Position numbers and translations under genes: made by a program. 64,000 nucleotides of DNA from Pseudorhodobacter sp. MZDSW-24AT. Its GTDB lineage: Bacteria > Pseudomonadota > Alphaproteobacteria > Rhodobacterales > Rhodobacteraceae. The stretch spans positions 558,001 to 622,000 of the forward strand of contig NZ_PGOI01000008.1 of assembly GCF_002794355.1 (NCBI RefSeq). The letters run 5' to 3'. This document shows positions 25,358 through 33,913 of this stretch, one piece after another. The first letter of the stretch is position 1; each line of letters begins with the position of its first letter. The notes under the pieces are model-generated. The model was not told where the DNA came from. It saw nothing but the letters and a program-made list of their open reading frames with translations, and searched no databases.

Positions 25358-27453
25358 TTCGGCACCTCGAGGATCAGGTTGTCGATTTCATCGACCCGCA
25401 CGGTGACTCCGGGAGGGACGAGGGTGGTGGTGTCCATCTGCTCGACAATCGCGGGGCCTGCGAAAGCCATGCCGGGGGCGAGCCTTTCGCGCGAGATCAG
25501 CGTGGTTTCGGTGAAGGCGCGGGTTTCGGGGAACCAGACCGGGCGGGTGCCGGTGATGGCAGCGCTGGCATCCGCAGGGCCAAGAGCGCGGCGCGGCAAT
25601 TGGGCCTTTTGCACCAGACCCAGCGCTTCGGCGCGGAAAGTGACACAGAAGATGCGTTCGTCATTCACCGCGAAACCATAAAGGCGCTTATGGGCCTCGG
25701 TGAAGCCCTCGCGCAGGGTGGCGAGGGTGGCTTCGGTGATCGGGCCATCGGGGACCGGGATCGAGAGTTCGTAGTTTTGTCCTTCGTAGCGCATGTCGAT
25801 CTTGCGCAGCGCACGGCGGCTTTCAGGGGCGATGGCTTCGGCGGTGAACCATGCTTCGGCCTCACGCGCGACCTGCGCGGCGGCGGCGGCGATGGCGGGC
25901 AGATCAGCCGCATCCAGCGGCACCAGCCGCGTGGTGGCGAAATCGGCGCGCAGATCGGTGAGCAAAAGGCCCATGGCGCATAAGATGCCGGGGTTGCGGG
26001 GCACGATCACGCGGGTCATGCCCAGTTCCTGCGCCAGACGCACGGCATGCAAGGGGCCTGCGCCGCCAAAGGCCATCAGCGCATAGGCGCGCGGATCGTG
26101 GCCGCGCTGGACCGAGATCACACGGATCGCCTTGGCCATATTGGCGGTGACCACCGAGATGATGCCTTGGGCGGTGTCCATCACCTCCATCCCGAGGGTG
26201 TCGGCCATGCGGGTGATGGCGGCGACGGCCAGATCGCGGCGCACCGCCATCCGGCCTGCGAGCAGATGGGTGGGGTTGAGCACCTGAAGCACGATATTGG
26301 CGTCGGTCACGGTGGGGTCGGTGGCGCCGCGGCCGTAGCAGACGGGGCCGGGATCGGCGCCCGCGCTTTCGGGGCCGACCTTGAGCAAGCCGCCGGAATC
26401 GATCGAGGCGATGGAGCCGCCGCCTGCGCCGACGGTGTGGATGTCGAGCATCGGCGCCTTGATCGGGTAGCCGTGCACGGTGCTTTCATGGGTGCGCGCG
26501 GTTTGCCCGCCCGCCATCAGCGCGACATCCGAGGAGGTGCCGCCCATATCGAAGGTGATGATGTCGGCAAATCCGGCCTGCGCGCCGATGGCTTGCGCCG
26601 CCACCACGCCGGTGGACGGGCCCGAGAGCACCGCGCGCACCGGGGTTTCGGCGGCGGTTTCAAAGCGCACGACCCCGCCGTTGGACTGGGTGAGATGCGG
26701 CGCGACGGGCAGGCCCAGCGCGTGCAGGCGCGGCGTCAGGCGGCTGATGTAGCGGTGCATGATCGGGCCAAGGTAGGCGTTCACGGTGGCGGTGGACAGC
26801 CGTTCGAATTCGCGGAATTCGGGGGCGATCTGGTGACTGGCACAGAGAAAGACACCGGGCAATTCCTCGGCAAGGATGCGGCAGGCGGCCTGTTCATGGG
26901 CGGGGTTGATGAAGGAATAGAGAAAGCACACGGCGACCGCGCCCACCCCGGCCTCACGCAGGGCCTGCCCGGCCTGGCGCACGGCGGCTTCGTCCAGCGG
27001 CAGGGAGACCGCGCCGCTGTGCAGCATCCGCTCGGCCACCTCGAACCGCAGATCGCGCGGCACCAGAATGGGCGGTTTGCTGGCAAACAGGTCGTAAAGA
27101 TCGGGGCGTTTCTGGCGGCCGATTTCCAGCAGATCGCGGAAGCCCGCGGTGGTGACAAGACCCACCTTGGCGCCGCGATGGGTGATCAGCGCATTGGTGG
27201 CGACGGTGGTGCCATGGCCAAGGTAAGAGATCGCCGCCGCCGGCCCCTCTTGCGCGCCAGCGCAGGTGCGCATCCCCTCCTCCACGCCCTGTGCGATGCC
27301 GCGGGATGGGTCGTCGGGGGTGGAGGAGACCTTCCAGACCGCGATGGCGCCGGAGGTTTCGTCAAAGAGGCAGACATCCGTGAAGGTGCCGCCGGAATCC
27401 ACCCCCACCCGCCAGCGGCCAGAAGGATCGAACTTTGGGGCGCCATCCATCAT
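25354..27453 (-). CDS. Hydantoinase A/5-oxoprolinase subunit (HyuA)
   Basis: A 699-residue ATPase-fold subunit. GVDSGGTFTDVCLF near the N-terminus and TFDMGGTSSDVAL in the middle are the phosphate-binding motifs of the ASKHA-like fold. The ATG at 27453 follows an AAGAGGA ribosome site; an upstream in-frame TTG is less likely. It is the first gene of the minus-strand catabolic operon and is divergent from a GntR regulator, which probably controls it through the palindrome between them. Confidence 0.92.
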   Translation of the reverse strand: MMDGAPKFDPSGRWRVGVDSGGTFTDVCLFDETSGAIAVWKVSSTPDDPSRGIAQGVEEGMRTCAGAQEGPAAAISYLGHGTTVATNALITHRGAKVGLVTTAGFRDLLEIGRQKRPDLYDLFASKPPILVPRDLRFEVAERMLHSGAVSLPLDEAAVRQAGQALREAGVGAVAVCFLYSFINPAHEQAACRILAEELPGVFLCASHQIAPEFREFERLSTATVNAYLGPIMHRYISRLTPRLHALGLPVAPHLTQSNGGVVRFETAAETPVRAVLSGPSTGVVAAQAIGAQAGFADIITFDMGGTSSDVALMAGGQTARTHESTVHGYPIKAPMLDIHTVGAGGGSIASIDSGGLLKVGPESAGADPGPVCYGRGATDPTVTDANIVLQVLNPTHLLAGRMAVRRDLAVAAITRMADTLGMEVMDTAQGIISVVTANMAKAIRVISVQRGHDPRAYALMAFGGAGPLHAVRLAQELGMTRVIVPRNPGILCAMGLLLTDLRADFATTRLVPLDAADLPAIAAAAAQVAREAEAWFTAEAIAPESRRALRKIDMRYEGQNYELSIPVPDGPITEATLATLREGFTEAHKRLYGFAVNDERIFCVTFRAEALGLVQKAQLPRRALGPADASAAITGTRPVWFPETRAFTETTLISRERLAPGMAFAGPAIVEQMDTTTLVPPGVTVRVDEIDNLILEVPK

Positions 27454-27483
27454 GGTCAACGAGTCCTCTTGCTGTCTACTTCA

Positions 27484-27491
27484 TGTATACA
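27484..27491. promoter_or_regulatory. Candidate GntR operator between hyuA and gntR
   Basis: The palindrome TGTATACA, followed by ATACAA, lies in the 116-bp divergent gap. FCD-type GntR regulators typically bind short palindromes of the form TNGTNNNACNA or TGTATACA. This position would let one regulator control both promoters. Confidence 0.5.
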
Positions 27492-27569
27492 ATACAAAGA
27501 TGGTCCAAGCGTAAAGATTTTTTTTGACGCCGCGCGCAAGACAGCCGATTCAGAGGCAAGAGGAACGCC

Positions 27570-28226
27570 ATGACCACACAAGACGACACCCGCCCTGCCG
27601 CCTCTGCCCGGGAACGCGCCTATCAGGCGGTGCGGGCAGGCATTCTGAACCGCGACTTTGCGCCCGGCCAGTTTATCGAGGAGGCGCAGGCCTGCGAATT
27701 GGCGGGGGTTTCGCGCTCGCCGGTGCGCGAGGCGCTGAACCGGCTGGCGGCGGAGGGGTTTTTGGAGTTGCATGCGCGGCGCGGGGCTTTGGTCAAGCCG
27801 CTGTCGGCCACGGAAATGCATGATCTGTTCGAGGTGCGGTTGATGGTCGAAAGCCATGCCGTGGCGCGGATCTGCCGGGAGCGGCGCACCGTGCCCGAGG
27901 AGATGGCCGAGATTTGCGCGCGGCACGAGGCTGTGTCGCCCAAGGATCTGCTGGCCTGCGCGGAGTTGAACCGGCAATTCCATCAGGCGCTGGTGAAGGC
28001 CTCGGGGAATGTGGTGTTGTTGCAGGTGTTTGACAGCCTTGAGGCCAACCTGACGCGGATTTCCATGCTGTCCTTGCAACTGGGTCTGGGCAAGACCGAC
28101 AAGATCGAGCGCGAACACCGCGCCTTGATCGAGGCGCTGCGGCACCATGACGAGGCGGCGGCGCTGGCCTTGCTGGAAGCGCATCTGCAACCCCTGCCCC
28201 GCAAGAGCGAGGCGCTGGTCGGCTAG
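27570..28226 (+). CDS. GntR family transcriptional regulator (FCD domain)
   Basis: A 218-residue regulator. The winged HTH spans about residues 10-75 (ELAGVSRSPVREALNRLAAE), and an all-helical FCD ligand domain follows with its metal/ligand histidines (for example in NRQFHQAL). It is divergent from hyuA and is the likely local regulator of the hyu-dpp operon, with the imported or degraded compound as effector. Confidence 0.9.
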   Translation: MTTQDDTRPAASARERAYQAVRAGILNRDFAPGQFIEEAQACELAGVSRSPVREALNRLAAEGFLELHARRGALVKPLSATEMHDLFEVRLMVESHAVARICRERRTVPEEMAEICARHEAVSPKDLLACAELNRQFHQALVKASGNVVLLQVFDSLEANLTRISMLSLQLGLGKTDKIEREHRALIEALRHHDEAAALALLEAHLQPLPRKSEALVG

Positions 28227-28611
28227 GCCGTGCGACGGGAGGGCATGGGGGCGGCGCATCTGGGGCTTTCGGTCCTGCGGGCAGCGATGGCGGGTGTGTC
28301 CCCATCCGACACCGGGGGGGAGGGACGCGTCCAATCCAAAACTTTTGTGACGGGGAAGAATTTTCTTATGGCGCGGCCTTGGGCTGCGCAAAAACCGCCT
28401 GCCGCAGATTGCGCCGCGCGAGAGCGCAGACTGCCGCCCCGCGGTGCGGGCCTGTCACCCGGATGCGGGCGCCGCGAATCACTTTACCTTACGTTAACCC
28501 TTTGACTTCGCGCCGGTTGACGCTGCGCTGACGGTGACGCTGCCAAGCTGTGACCTGATCGGCGGAGGCCTGATCACGACTTGGGGTTTTCATCAGGGAA
28601 AGGGGTTCACC
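28227..28611. other. Intergenic region before the TbpB-like lipoprotein gene
   Basis: A 385-bp stretch with no convincing gene. It contains a short AT-rich patch around 28345-28370 and another near 28480-28500 (TTTACCTTACGTTAACCC). These are the only places that look like promoter sequence, but neither shows a clear -35/-10 pair. No Fur or Irr-type box was recognised. Confidence 0.4.
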
Positions 28612-29595
28612 ATGAGAAATCGTGGATGTTATGTGGCGATGCTGCTGGGCACGTCGGCACTGCTGTCGGCCTGCGGGGGCAGCGGCGGGGGAATGGTGGC
28701 GAGCCGCGCAGGCAATGCGCCTGCGGATCAGGTTCTGGCCTCGGAGGGCAGCAGTGCCGAGGTGCTGGCCGAGGGGGCCACGCTGACCGCCTCGCAGCGG
28801 ACATCATCAGGCATCACGCGCGATTTCGAGGCCGAAACGGCCCGTCTGTCGCCGGACACCACCGCCAAGGTTTCGCGCAATGAGAGCGGGGCGCTGACCT
28901 TGGTGGCGGGCGGAAGCACCATTGTCTTTGCGCCGGGCGATCTGTCCGAGGACGGCTATGGCTATGAAAGCGAGGATCAGGAAGCCGGGATCTGGGCATG
29001 GAGCGCGGATTCGATGGCCGAACAACTGGACCCGACGCGGCCCGATGCCAGCATGGTCTTTGACTATTACGTCAATGCGGCCGAAGGTGGCACGGGCCGG
29101 CAAGGGTTTCTGGTCGTGGGGACCGAGACGGATGCGGCCACGCTGTCGGCCTTGCCGACCGCGACCTATACCGGGCGCAGCCGCATTCGGGTGGCCCCGA
29201 CCACCGGGTTCAACAGCTTCAGCGAAGACGTGTCCGAAGCGCGGGGTGACCTTGAGATGACCGCGAATTTCGGGGCGGGCACGGTTTCTGGGGCGATCAA
29301 CCGCCTTGAAGGCCGCCCCCCGCAGGCCGAGGACCCGACCCGCACATGGTCGGCGGTGCCGGGCAGCCTGACGCTGGAGCGGACGGCCATTTCCGGCAAC
29401 GGCTTTACCGGAGCGGTGCGCGCAGACAGCGGCTTTACCAGCGCCATTGGCACGGTTGCGGCAGGATCAAGCTATTCGGGCACGTTCTTTGGCGTGGGGG
29501 CCGGGGAAGTCGGCGGCGGCCTTTCGTTGCAGGGCACAGCGGCGGAGACGGGCCAAGGCTATGTGGGCTGGGGCTTTTTCTCGGGCCAGAGATAG
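28612..29595 (+). CDS. Surface lipoprotein with TbpB-like beta-barrel domain, probable Slam substrate
   Basis: A 327-residue lipoprotein. The signal peptide ends in lipobox LSAC, with lipidation expected at C21, followed by a glycine-rich tether. The C-terminal half has the alternating Gly/Thr strands of the TbpB/HphA-type barrel (TANFGAGTVSGAINRL, GTFFGVGAGEVGGG and a terminal YVGWGFFSGQ). Proteins of this fold are moved to the cell surface by Slam, and a Slam homologue is the next gene. What it binds is not apparent; haem- or metal-carrier-protein capture is usual in Neisseria and Acinetobacter relatives. A GGAAAGGGG element supports the ATG at 28612. Confidence 0.75.
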   Translation: MRNRGCYVAMLLGTSALLSACGGSGGGMVASRAGNAPADQVLASEGSSAEVLAEGATLTASQRTSSGITRDFEAETARLSPDTTAKVSRNESGALTLVAGGSTIVFAPGDLSEDGYGYESEDQEAGIWAWSADSMAEQLDPTRPDASMVFDYYVNAAEGGTGRQGFLVVGTETDAATLSALPTATYTGRSRIRVAPTTGFNSFSEDVSEARGDLEMTANFGAGTVSGAINRLEGRPPQAEDPTRTWSAVPGSLTLERTAISGNGFTGAVRADSGFTSAIGTVAAGSSYSGTFFGVGAGEVGGGLSLQGTAAETGQGYVGWGFFSGQR

Positions 29596-29652
29596 CCGCA
29601 GATCCTTGGCAGTGTCTGGCTTTGGACGCACGCGCTTGGGGGCGTGAACAGA

Positions 29653-29690
29653 TGACCCCGACCCGCTGTGACTGCGGTGGGGCGGGGTCA
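29653..29690 (+). promoter_or_regulatory. Hairpin between the lipoprotein and slam genes
   Basis: An inverted repeat TGACCCCG (29653-29660) and CGGGGTCA (29683-29690), extended inward by ACCCGC/GCGGT-GGG pairing. It lies in the 156-bp gap. It lacks a T-run, so it probably lowers expression of the translocator relative to its cargo or stabilises the upstream mRNA. Confidence 0.45.
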
Positions 29691-29751
29691 GGTGCGGGCT
29701 CGTCCCCAAGTCGCGCCCGCACCACCCTTTTGCAAAATCTTGGGGAACATC

Positions 29752-31053
29752 ATGTCATTCACCATATCACGCCTGTGGATCGGGCTTTGCGCCTTGATCC
29801 TGACGCTCGCCGGGCTGTCTGATGTCGCAGGGGCACAGAGTCGGGCCTTGACCGAAAGCCTCGCGCGCGGCGATGTGGTCCGCGCGCGGGCCATTCTGGA
29901 TGCAGAGGTGGCGGGGCGCGCCGATGCCGCGCTGCACCGGGCGCATCTGGAAGGGCTGATTGCGCTGCGCCAAGGCGATGCGGGCAAGGCCGTGGAAATC
30001 TTTGACGCCATCGTCGATATCGCGCCGGGCTTTGCGCCCTCGCGGCTGGCGCTGGTGCAGGCGCTGCATGCGGCAGGGCGGCGGGGGCCAGCGCTGGCAC
30101 AGGCCCGCCGTCTGGCCAATATGACCGAGGATGCCCAGTTGCGCGACACGCTGCTGGATCAGACCGCGCTGAGCGAGGGCGCCCGGCGCGGCGGGGTGGC
30201 GCTGCGGTTTTCGCTTTTGCCATCAAGCAATATCACGGGCGGCGCCTCGGCCGAGACGGTGATGCTGGGCGGGGTGCCGTTCGTGCTGGACCCGGCGTCA
30301 CGCAAGGCGCGCGGAACCGGGGTGGCGCTGGGCGTGACCGCGTGGCGGTCGTGGACTTTGGGGCGGGCGTGGACGGCCACGGCAGCGGCCTCGCTGGACC
30401 GTCGGCTGTTTGACACGGCGTTGAAGCCGCATGAAAGCGAGCTTTCCCTGAGGCTGACCGCCGCGTATCGCAGCGCGCGGGCCGAGGTGAGCTTTGGCCC
30501 GCGTCTGGCGCTGTTGCGGCAATCGGGGGGGCTGGCGCGGCGGCAGGTGGGCCTTGGTATGGCAGGCGCGTGGCTGATGTCACCCCGGGCGCGACTGACC
30601 CTGACGGGAGACTGGCTGCGGCAAGACTATCCGCAGGCGCCGTTCCGCTCGGGCACCTTGACCAGTCTGGTGCCCGGGGTGCATTGGGCGGTGGGCAAGC
30701 GCACCACGCTCTTTGCCGAAGCGCCCATGCTGCGGGAAACGGCGGCCGCCCCGCATCTGGCGCATCGCGATCTGGGCCTTGTGCTGGGCGTGGCGACGCA
30801 GACCGCCGGAGGGTTGACGCTGGGCCTGTCGGCCTATGCCGGGCGCAATCGCTATGATGCGGTTTATCCCGGTTTTGACCTCGCCCGAAAGGACAAGGTG
30901 CGGAGCCTGCGCCTGAGCCTCAGTCATGAGCGTTTTGTCCTGCACGGGCTGCGCCCCGAAATCAGCCTCACCCGCAAATGGCAAGCCAGCACCATTCCCT
31001 TGCATGACCTGACCACCACCGATGTGGGCCTGTCGCTGGCGCGGCGGTTCTAG
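29752..31053 (+). CDS. Surface lipoprotein assembly modifier (Slam, DUF560 family)
   Basis: A 433-residue outer-membrane protein. After a cleavable signal peptide (ending near VAGAQS), about residues 35-135 form TPR-like helices (RARAILDAEVAGRADAALHR). The rest is a 14-strand-type DUF560 barrel ending in an outer-membrane C-terminal motif with terminal Phe (LSLARRF). This architecture matches Slam, which translocates TbpB-fold lipoproteins to the cell surface. The cargo gene lies directly upstream. Slam is best described in gamma- and betaproteobacteria, so its presence here is notable. Confidence 0.8.
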   Translation: MSFTISRLWIGLCALILTLAGLSDVAGAQSRALTESLARGDVVRARAILDAEVAGRADAALHRAHLEGLIALRQGDAGKAVEIFDAIVDIAPGFAPSRLALVQALHAAGRRGPALAQARRLANMTEDAQLRDTLLDQTALSEGARRGGVALRFSLLPSSNITGGASAETVMLGGVPFVLDPASRKARGTGVALGVTAWRSWTLGRAWTATAAASLDRRLFDTALKPHESELSLRLTAAYRSARAEVSFGPRLALLRQSGGLARRQVGLGMAGAWLMSPRARLTLTGDWLRQDYPQAPFRSGTLTSLVPGVHWAVGKRTTLFAEAPMLRETAAAPHLAHRDLGLVLGVATQTAGGLTLGLSAYAGRNRYDAVYPGFDLARKDKVRSLRLSLSHERFVLHGLRPEISLTRKWQASTIPLHDLTTTDVGLSLARRF

Positions 31054-31108
31054 GCCGATGTGGCGCCCTGCCGGACAGGCCCGTGGCGCGGTGCGGGAGC
31101 CCCGAGAC

Positions 31109-32917
31109 ATGCCGCGCGGAATTTTTGCAAAAACCGCCGAAAAACTGATACCCTTTGGATCTGTGCGGGGTGTTTATGAGTGCGATGAGACAGTGCAGGA
31201 CGGGACAAAGGTTTCCCGGCGCGGCTCGGGGGGGATAACAGAGGGGCAGGCCACGGCCATCTTGCATGGCCCCTTTCGGCTGTTCTGTCCGGCAGGCCGG
31301 GACCTGACGCCCAACAGCACGATGCGTCAAGCCATTCTGGCGGTGCTTTTGTGTGCGCCGGGGATGATCCGGGCGCGGCGCAGCTTGCAGCAGATGTTTT
31401 GGGGAGAAGCGGACACCGCGCGGGCCTCGGCCAATCTGCGCACGGCCTTGTATCAGTTGCGCGCGGATCTGGAGCCTTTGGGCGCGGGGTGCCTGCTGAG
31501 CGACCGGCAGACGGTGCAGCTTGTGCCCGCGCGGTTCCGGCTGGACGCGGCGGCACCGGGGGGGCCTCGGTTTCTGGAAGGCATGGATCTGACGCTGGAA
31601 GGATGTTCCGGCTTTGAGGACTGGCTGCGCGACAGGCGGCTGGAAGAAGACACAGAGGCGGCGCAGACGGCGGTTTTGGAAAAGGGGCTGGCCAGAACGC
31701 CCAAGGCTTTGGTGCGGCCTGCCGTGTTGCGCCCGGTGCGGCGGCATCTGGCCTTGGGCATTCTGGCCTGTGCGGCTGGGGAGACTTGGGCCGGGAAGAT
31801 TTGGGCGGCGGGGGGCACTTGGGCCGGGGGGCATCTGGCCGATGGCGTGATGGATGAGATCATCCATGCGCTGACGCTCACCACCTTGCTGGACATCCAT
31901 GATCTGCGGGGGGGAGAGAGCGGCCCGGTGCCGCTACCGATCGAGACGGGGCGCGGCGTGAGCCATTGGGTGCAGGCGGCGGTGCTGCGGCGCGGGGCGC
32001 GGGCGTTGATGCGGCTGCGCCTGATCGAGGCCGGGACGCAGCGATTGCTCTGGCTGTCGGATCTGATCCCGCTGGAGGAAGACGACGGCGCCGCCGTGGC
32101 GCAGGGTCTGGCCGAAACGATCACCGACCGGCTGAGCGCGGAGGCGGATGCCGAGGGCGCGCCCGACCTGTTCCCGGTGACGGCGCTGGCGGCCATGTTC
32201 AGTCTGGACAGCGCCCTGATCCTGCAAACCGAGGCACAGCTTGTGCGGATGCAGGCCGAAGGCGGGCCCGAGGTGCTGGAATATCTGCGGGTGTTCCTGC
32301 AGGTGTTCAAACAGCATGAGGGGATCGGCGCCGCGAGCGCGATCGAGGCCAGCGCGCTGTGTGAGCGGTTGTCGCGCATGCGCACATCCGACCCGATGCT
32401 GCCCTTGTGCCAGAGCCTTGCCGGCTATGCGCTGCACATGCTGACCGACGAGCAGGAGGCGGCGGCGGCTTTGGTGGAGGCCGCCTATCAGCGCGCACCC
32501 GGCCTTGCGCTCAATCTGGACCATCTGGCGGTGCTGCGCCTGATCCGGGGCGATCTGGACGGCGCGGCGGCGGCGCTGGCGCAATGCCTGCGCGCCGGGA
32601 GCTTTAGCCCGTGGCGCTATACCTATGAGGTGACGGGCGCGATGATCTGCATGGCGCGGGGCGAGTATCAGGCCGCGATCTACCATGCCAATCAGGCGCT
32701 GTTTCGCAAGCCGAAGTATCTGGGCGCGCTGCGCTATGCGATGGCCGGGCTGGCGGCTTCGGGCAAGCATGCCGATGCACGGCGCATGGTGGCGCGGATT
32801 CAGACCTTGCGGCCAGAGCACGACCTTGCGGGCTGGACCCAAGGGCTTTTGCGCCGCGCGCCCGCACCTTTGGGGCAAAGCTTGGTGGCGGGATTGCAGC
32901 AGAGCGAGATCATCTGA
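31109..32917 (+). CDS. SARP/BTAD-like transcriptional regulator with TPR-type C-terminus
   Basis: A roughly 602-residue protein. About residues 50-145 form a winged-helix module with the SARP pattern (HGPFRLFCPAGRDL, then MFWGEADTARASANLRTALY and QLRADLE). The long remainder is helical and repeat-like, including TPR-type segments near the C-terminus (AIYHANQALFRKPKYLGALR). No signal peptide, kinase or cyclase domain was seen. The start is uncertain: ATG 31109 has GGGAG upstream, but later GTG codons are possible. It is 55 bp after slam and 13 bp before the PAP2-like gene, so it probably regulates this cluster. Confidence 0.7.
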   Translation: MPRGIFAKTAEKLIPFGSVRGVYECDETVQDGTKVSRRGSGGITEGQATAILHGPFRLFCPAGRDLTPNSTMRQAILAVLLCAPGMIRARRSLQQMFWGEADTARASANLRTALYQLRADLEPLGAGCLLSDRQTVQLVPARFRLDAAAPGGPRFLEGMDLTLEGCSGFEDWLRDRRLEEDTEAAQTAVLEKGLARTPKALVRPAVLRPVRRHLALGILACAAGETWAGKIWAAGGTWAGGHLADGVMDEIIHALTLTTLLDIHDLRGGESGPVPLPIETGRGVSHWVQAAVLRRGARALMRLRLIEAGTQRLLWLSDLIPLEEDDGAAVAQGLAETITDRLSAEADAEGAPDLFPVTALAAMFSLDSALILQTEAQLVRMQAEGGPEVLEYLRVFLQVFKQHEGIGAASAIEASALCERLSRMRTSDPMLPLCQSLAGYALHMLTDEQEAAAALVEAAYQRAPGLALNLDHLAVLRLIRGDLDGAAAALAQCLRAGSFSPWRYTYEVTGAMICMARGEYQAAIYHANQALFRKPKYLGALRYAMAGLAASGKHADARRMVARIQTLRPEHDLAGWTQGLLRRAPAPLGQSLVAGLQQSEII

Positions 32918-32930
32918 ACAGGAGGTGGGA

Positions 32931-33896
32931 ATGGGGTTGGAGGAATACCGCAAGATACTCGGCCGCTCGGCGCTGATCGTGGGTGGCGACAAGATCCGGG
33001 TGGAGTCGGATGACCTGATCCGGACGCTCAAGCAGATGGTCGATGCGCCCGATGCCGATGATGCCCGCCTTGGCGCGACCCTGCGCGGCCTTTTGGCGGG
33101 GCGCGTGGCGGCAAGCCGCGTGTCGGCGGGCGGCGGTGCGCTGCACAAGGGATTGCACAAAGGGCTGCACAAAGGGTTGCACAAGGGTTTGCATAAGGGG
33201 CTGCATAAGGGCCTGCACAAAGGGGGCTTTGGGGCGGCAGGCTGGGCTTGGCCCGAAATCGACACGCCGTGGCGGGCGTTGAGCGCGCTGTGCGATCTGA
33301 AAGAGCGTTTCGGCTGGGATACGCTTCCCTTGGAGCCACCGCCGCCGATGGAAGAGCGGCTGGCCGAGGTGGACGCCTTGCACGCCCTTGAGGCCGATTT
33401 GCAGGGCGCGGGTCAAGCCCTGCGCCGTGCCCGGATCGAGGCCGAGGCGGGCAATGACCTGACGGCCTTCATGCTGCCCTTGGGGGGAAGCGAAGCCGCC
33501 GCCGCATCGCAGACGGCCGTTCTGTTCCAGACCGTGATCTGGCTGGGGGGCTTTGTCGGGCAGCATTACAAGGCGCGGTTCAAGGCCGCACGCCCCAGCG
33601 AACTGGACCCGAACCTCAAGCCTTATCTGCCGGTGCCCACCCACTCTTCCTATCCGTCCAACCATGCGCTGCAATCCTTTCTTGTGGCCGAGGTCTTCGC
33701 GCGCGCGGTGCCCGAGCACCCGGGCCTTCCGGCGCTCTACCGGGCCGCATGGGAGGTGGCGGTGAACCGGGAATGGGCCGGGTTGCATCTGCGCTCTGAC
33801 ACGCTTGCCGGGCAGACACTGGCGCGCTTGTGCATGCCGGTGATGGAGCGGGTGCTGGCAGATCAGATGCGCCTTGTGCATGCGGAATGGTATTGA
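32931..33896 (+). CDS. PAP2/vanadium haloperoxidase-fold protein with LHKG repeats
   Basis: A 321-residue protein with all three signatures of the acid phosphatase/haloperoxidase fold: KARFKAARP (K-x6-RP), PSNH (242-245) and R280-x5-H286-x3-D290. The usual Ser before the Arg is Asn, and the Gly of PSGH is Asn. Family members hydrolyse phosphate esters or, with vanadate, oxidise halides. Between the N-terminal helical region and the catalytic part lies a run of seven LHKG tetrapeptides (residues 71-98). There is no signal peptide. An ideal AGGAGGT element precedes the ATG. It sits in an operon with the SARP-like regulator and a subtilase. Confidence 0.75.
   Translation: MGLEEYRKILGRSALIVGGDKIRVESDDLIRTLKQMVDAPDADDARLGATLRGLLAGRVAASRVSAGGGALHKGLHKGLHKGLHKGLHKGLHKGLHKGGFGAAGWAWPEIDTPWRALSALCDLKERFGWDTLPLEPPPPMEERLAEVDALHALEADLQGAGQALRRARIEAEAGNDLTAFMLPLGGSEAAAASQTAVLFQTVIWLGGFVGQHYKARFKAARPSELDPNLKPYLPVPTHSSYPSNHALQSFLVAEVFARAVPEHPGLPALYRAAWEVAVNREWAGLHLRSDTLAGQTLARLCMPVMERVLADQMRLVHAEWY
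33141..33224 (+). repeat. Seven in-frame 12-bp tandem repeats coding LHKG
   Basis: Seven 12-bp units with the pattern YTGCAYAARGGN inside the PAP2-like gene. Third positions differ between units (CTG/TTG, CAC/CAT, AAG/AAA, GGA/GGG/GGT/GGC), so the protein repeat appears maintained by selection rather than by very recent slippage alone. Confidence 0.9.
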
Positions 33897-33913
33897 ACGC
33901 GGGAGATCACAGG

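Noticed and set aside
33141-33224. Short direct repeats considered as a CRISPR array
   Set aside because: Units are 12 bp, contiguous, without spacers and in frame. The same applies to the repeats at 36459-36584 and 39376-39459.
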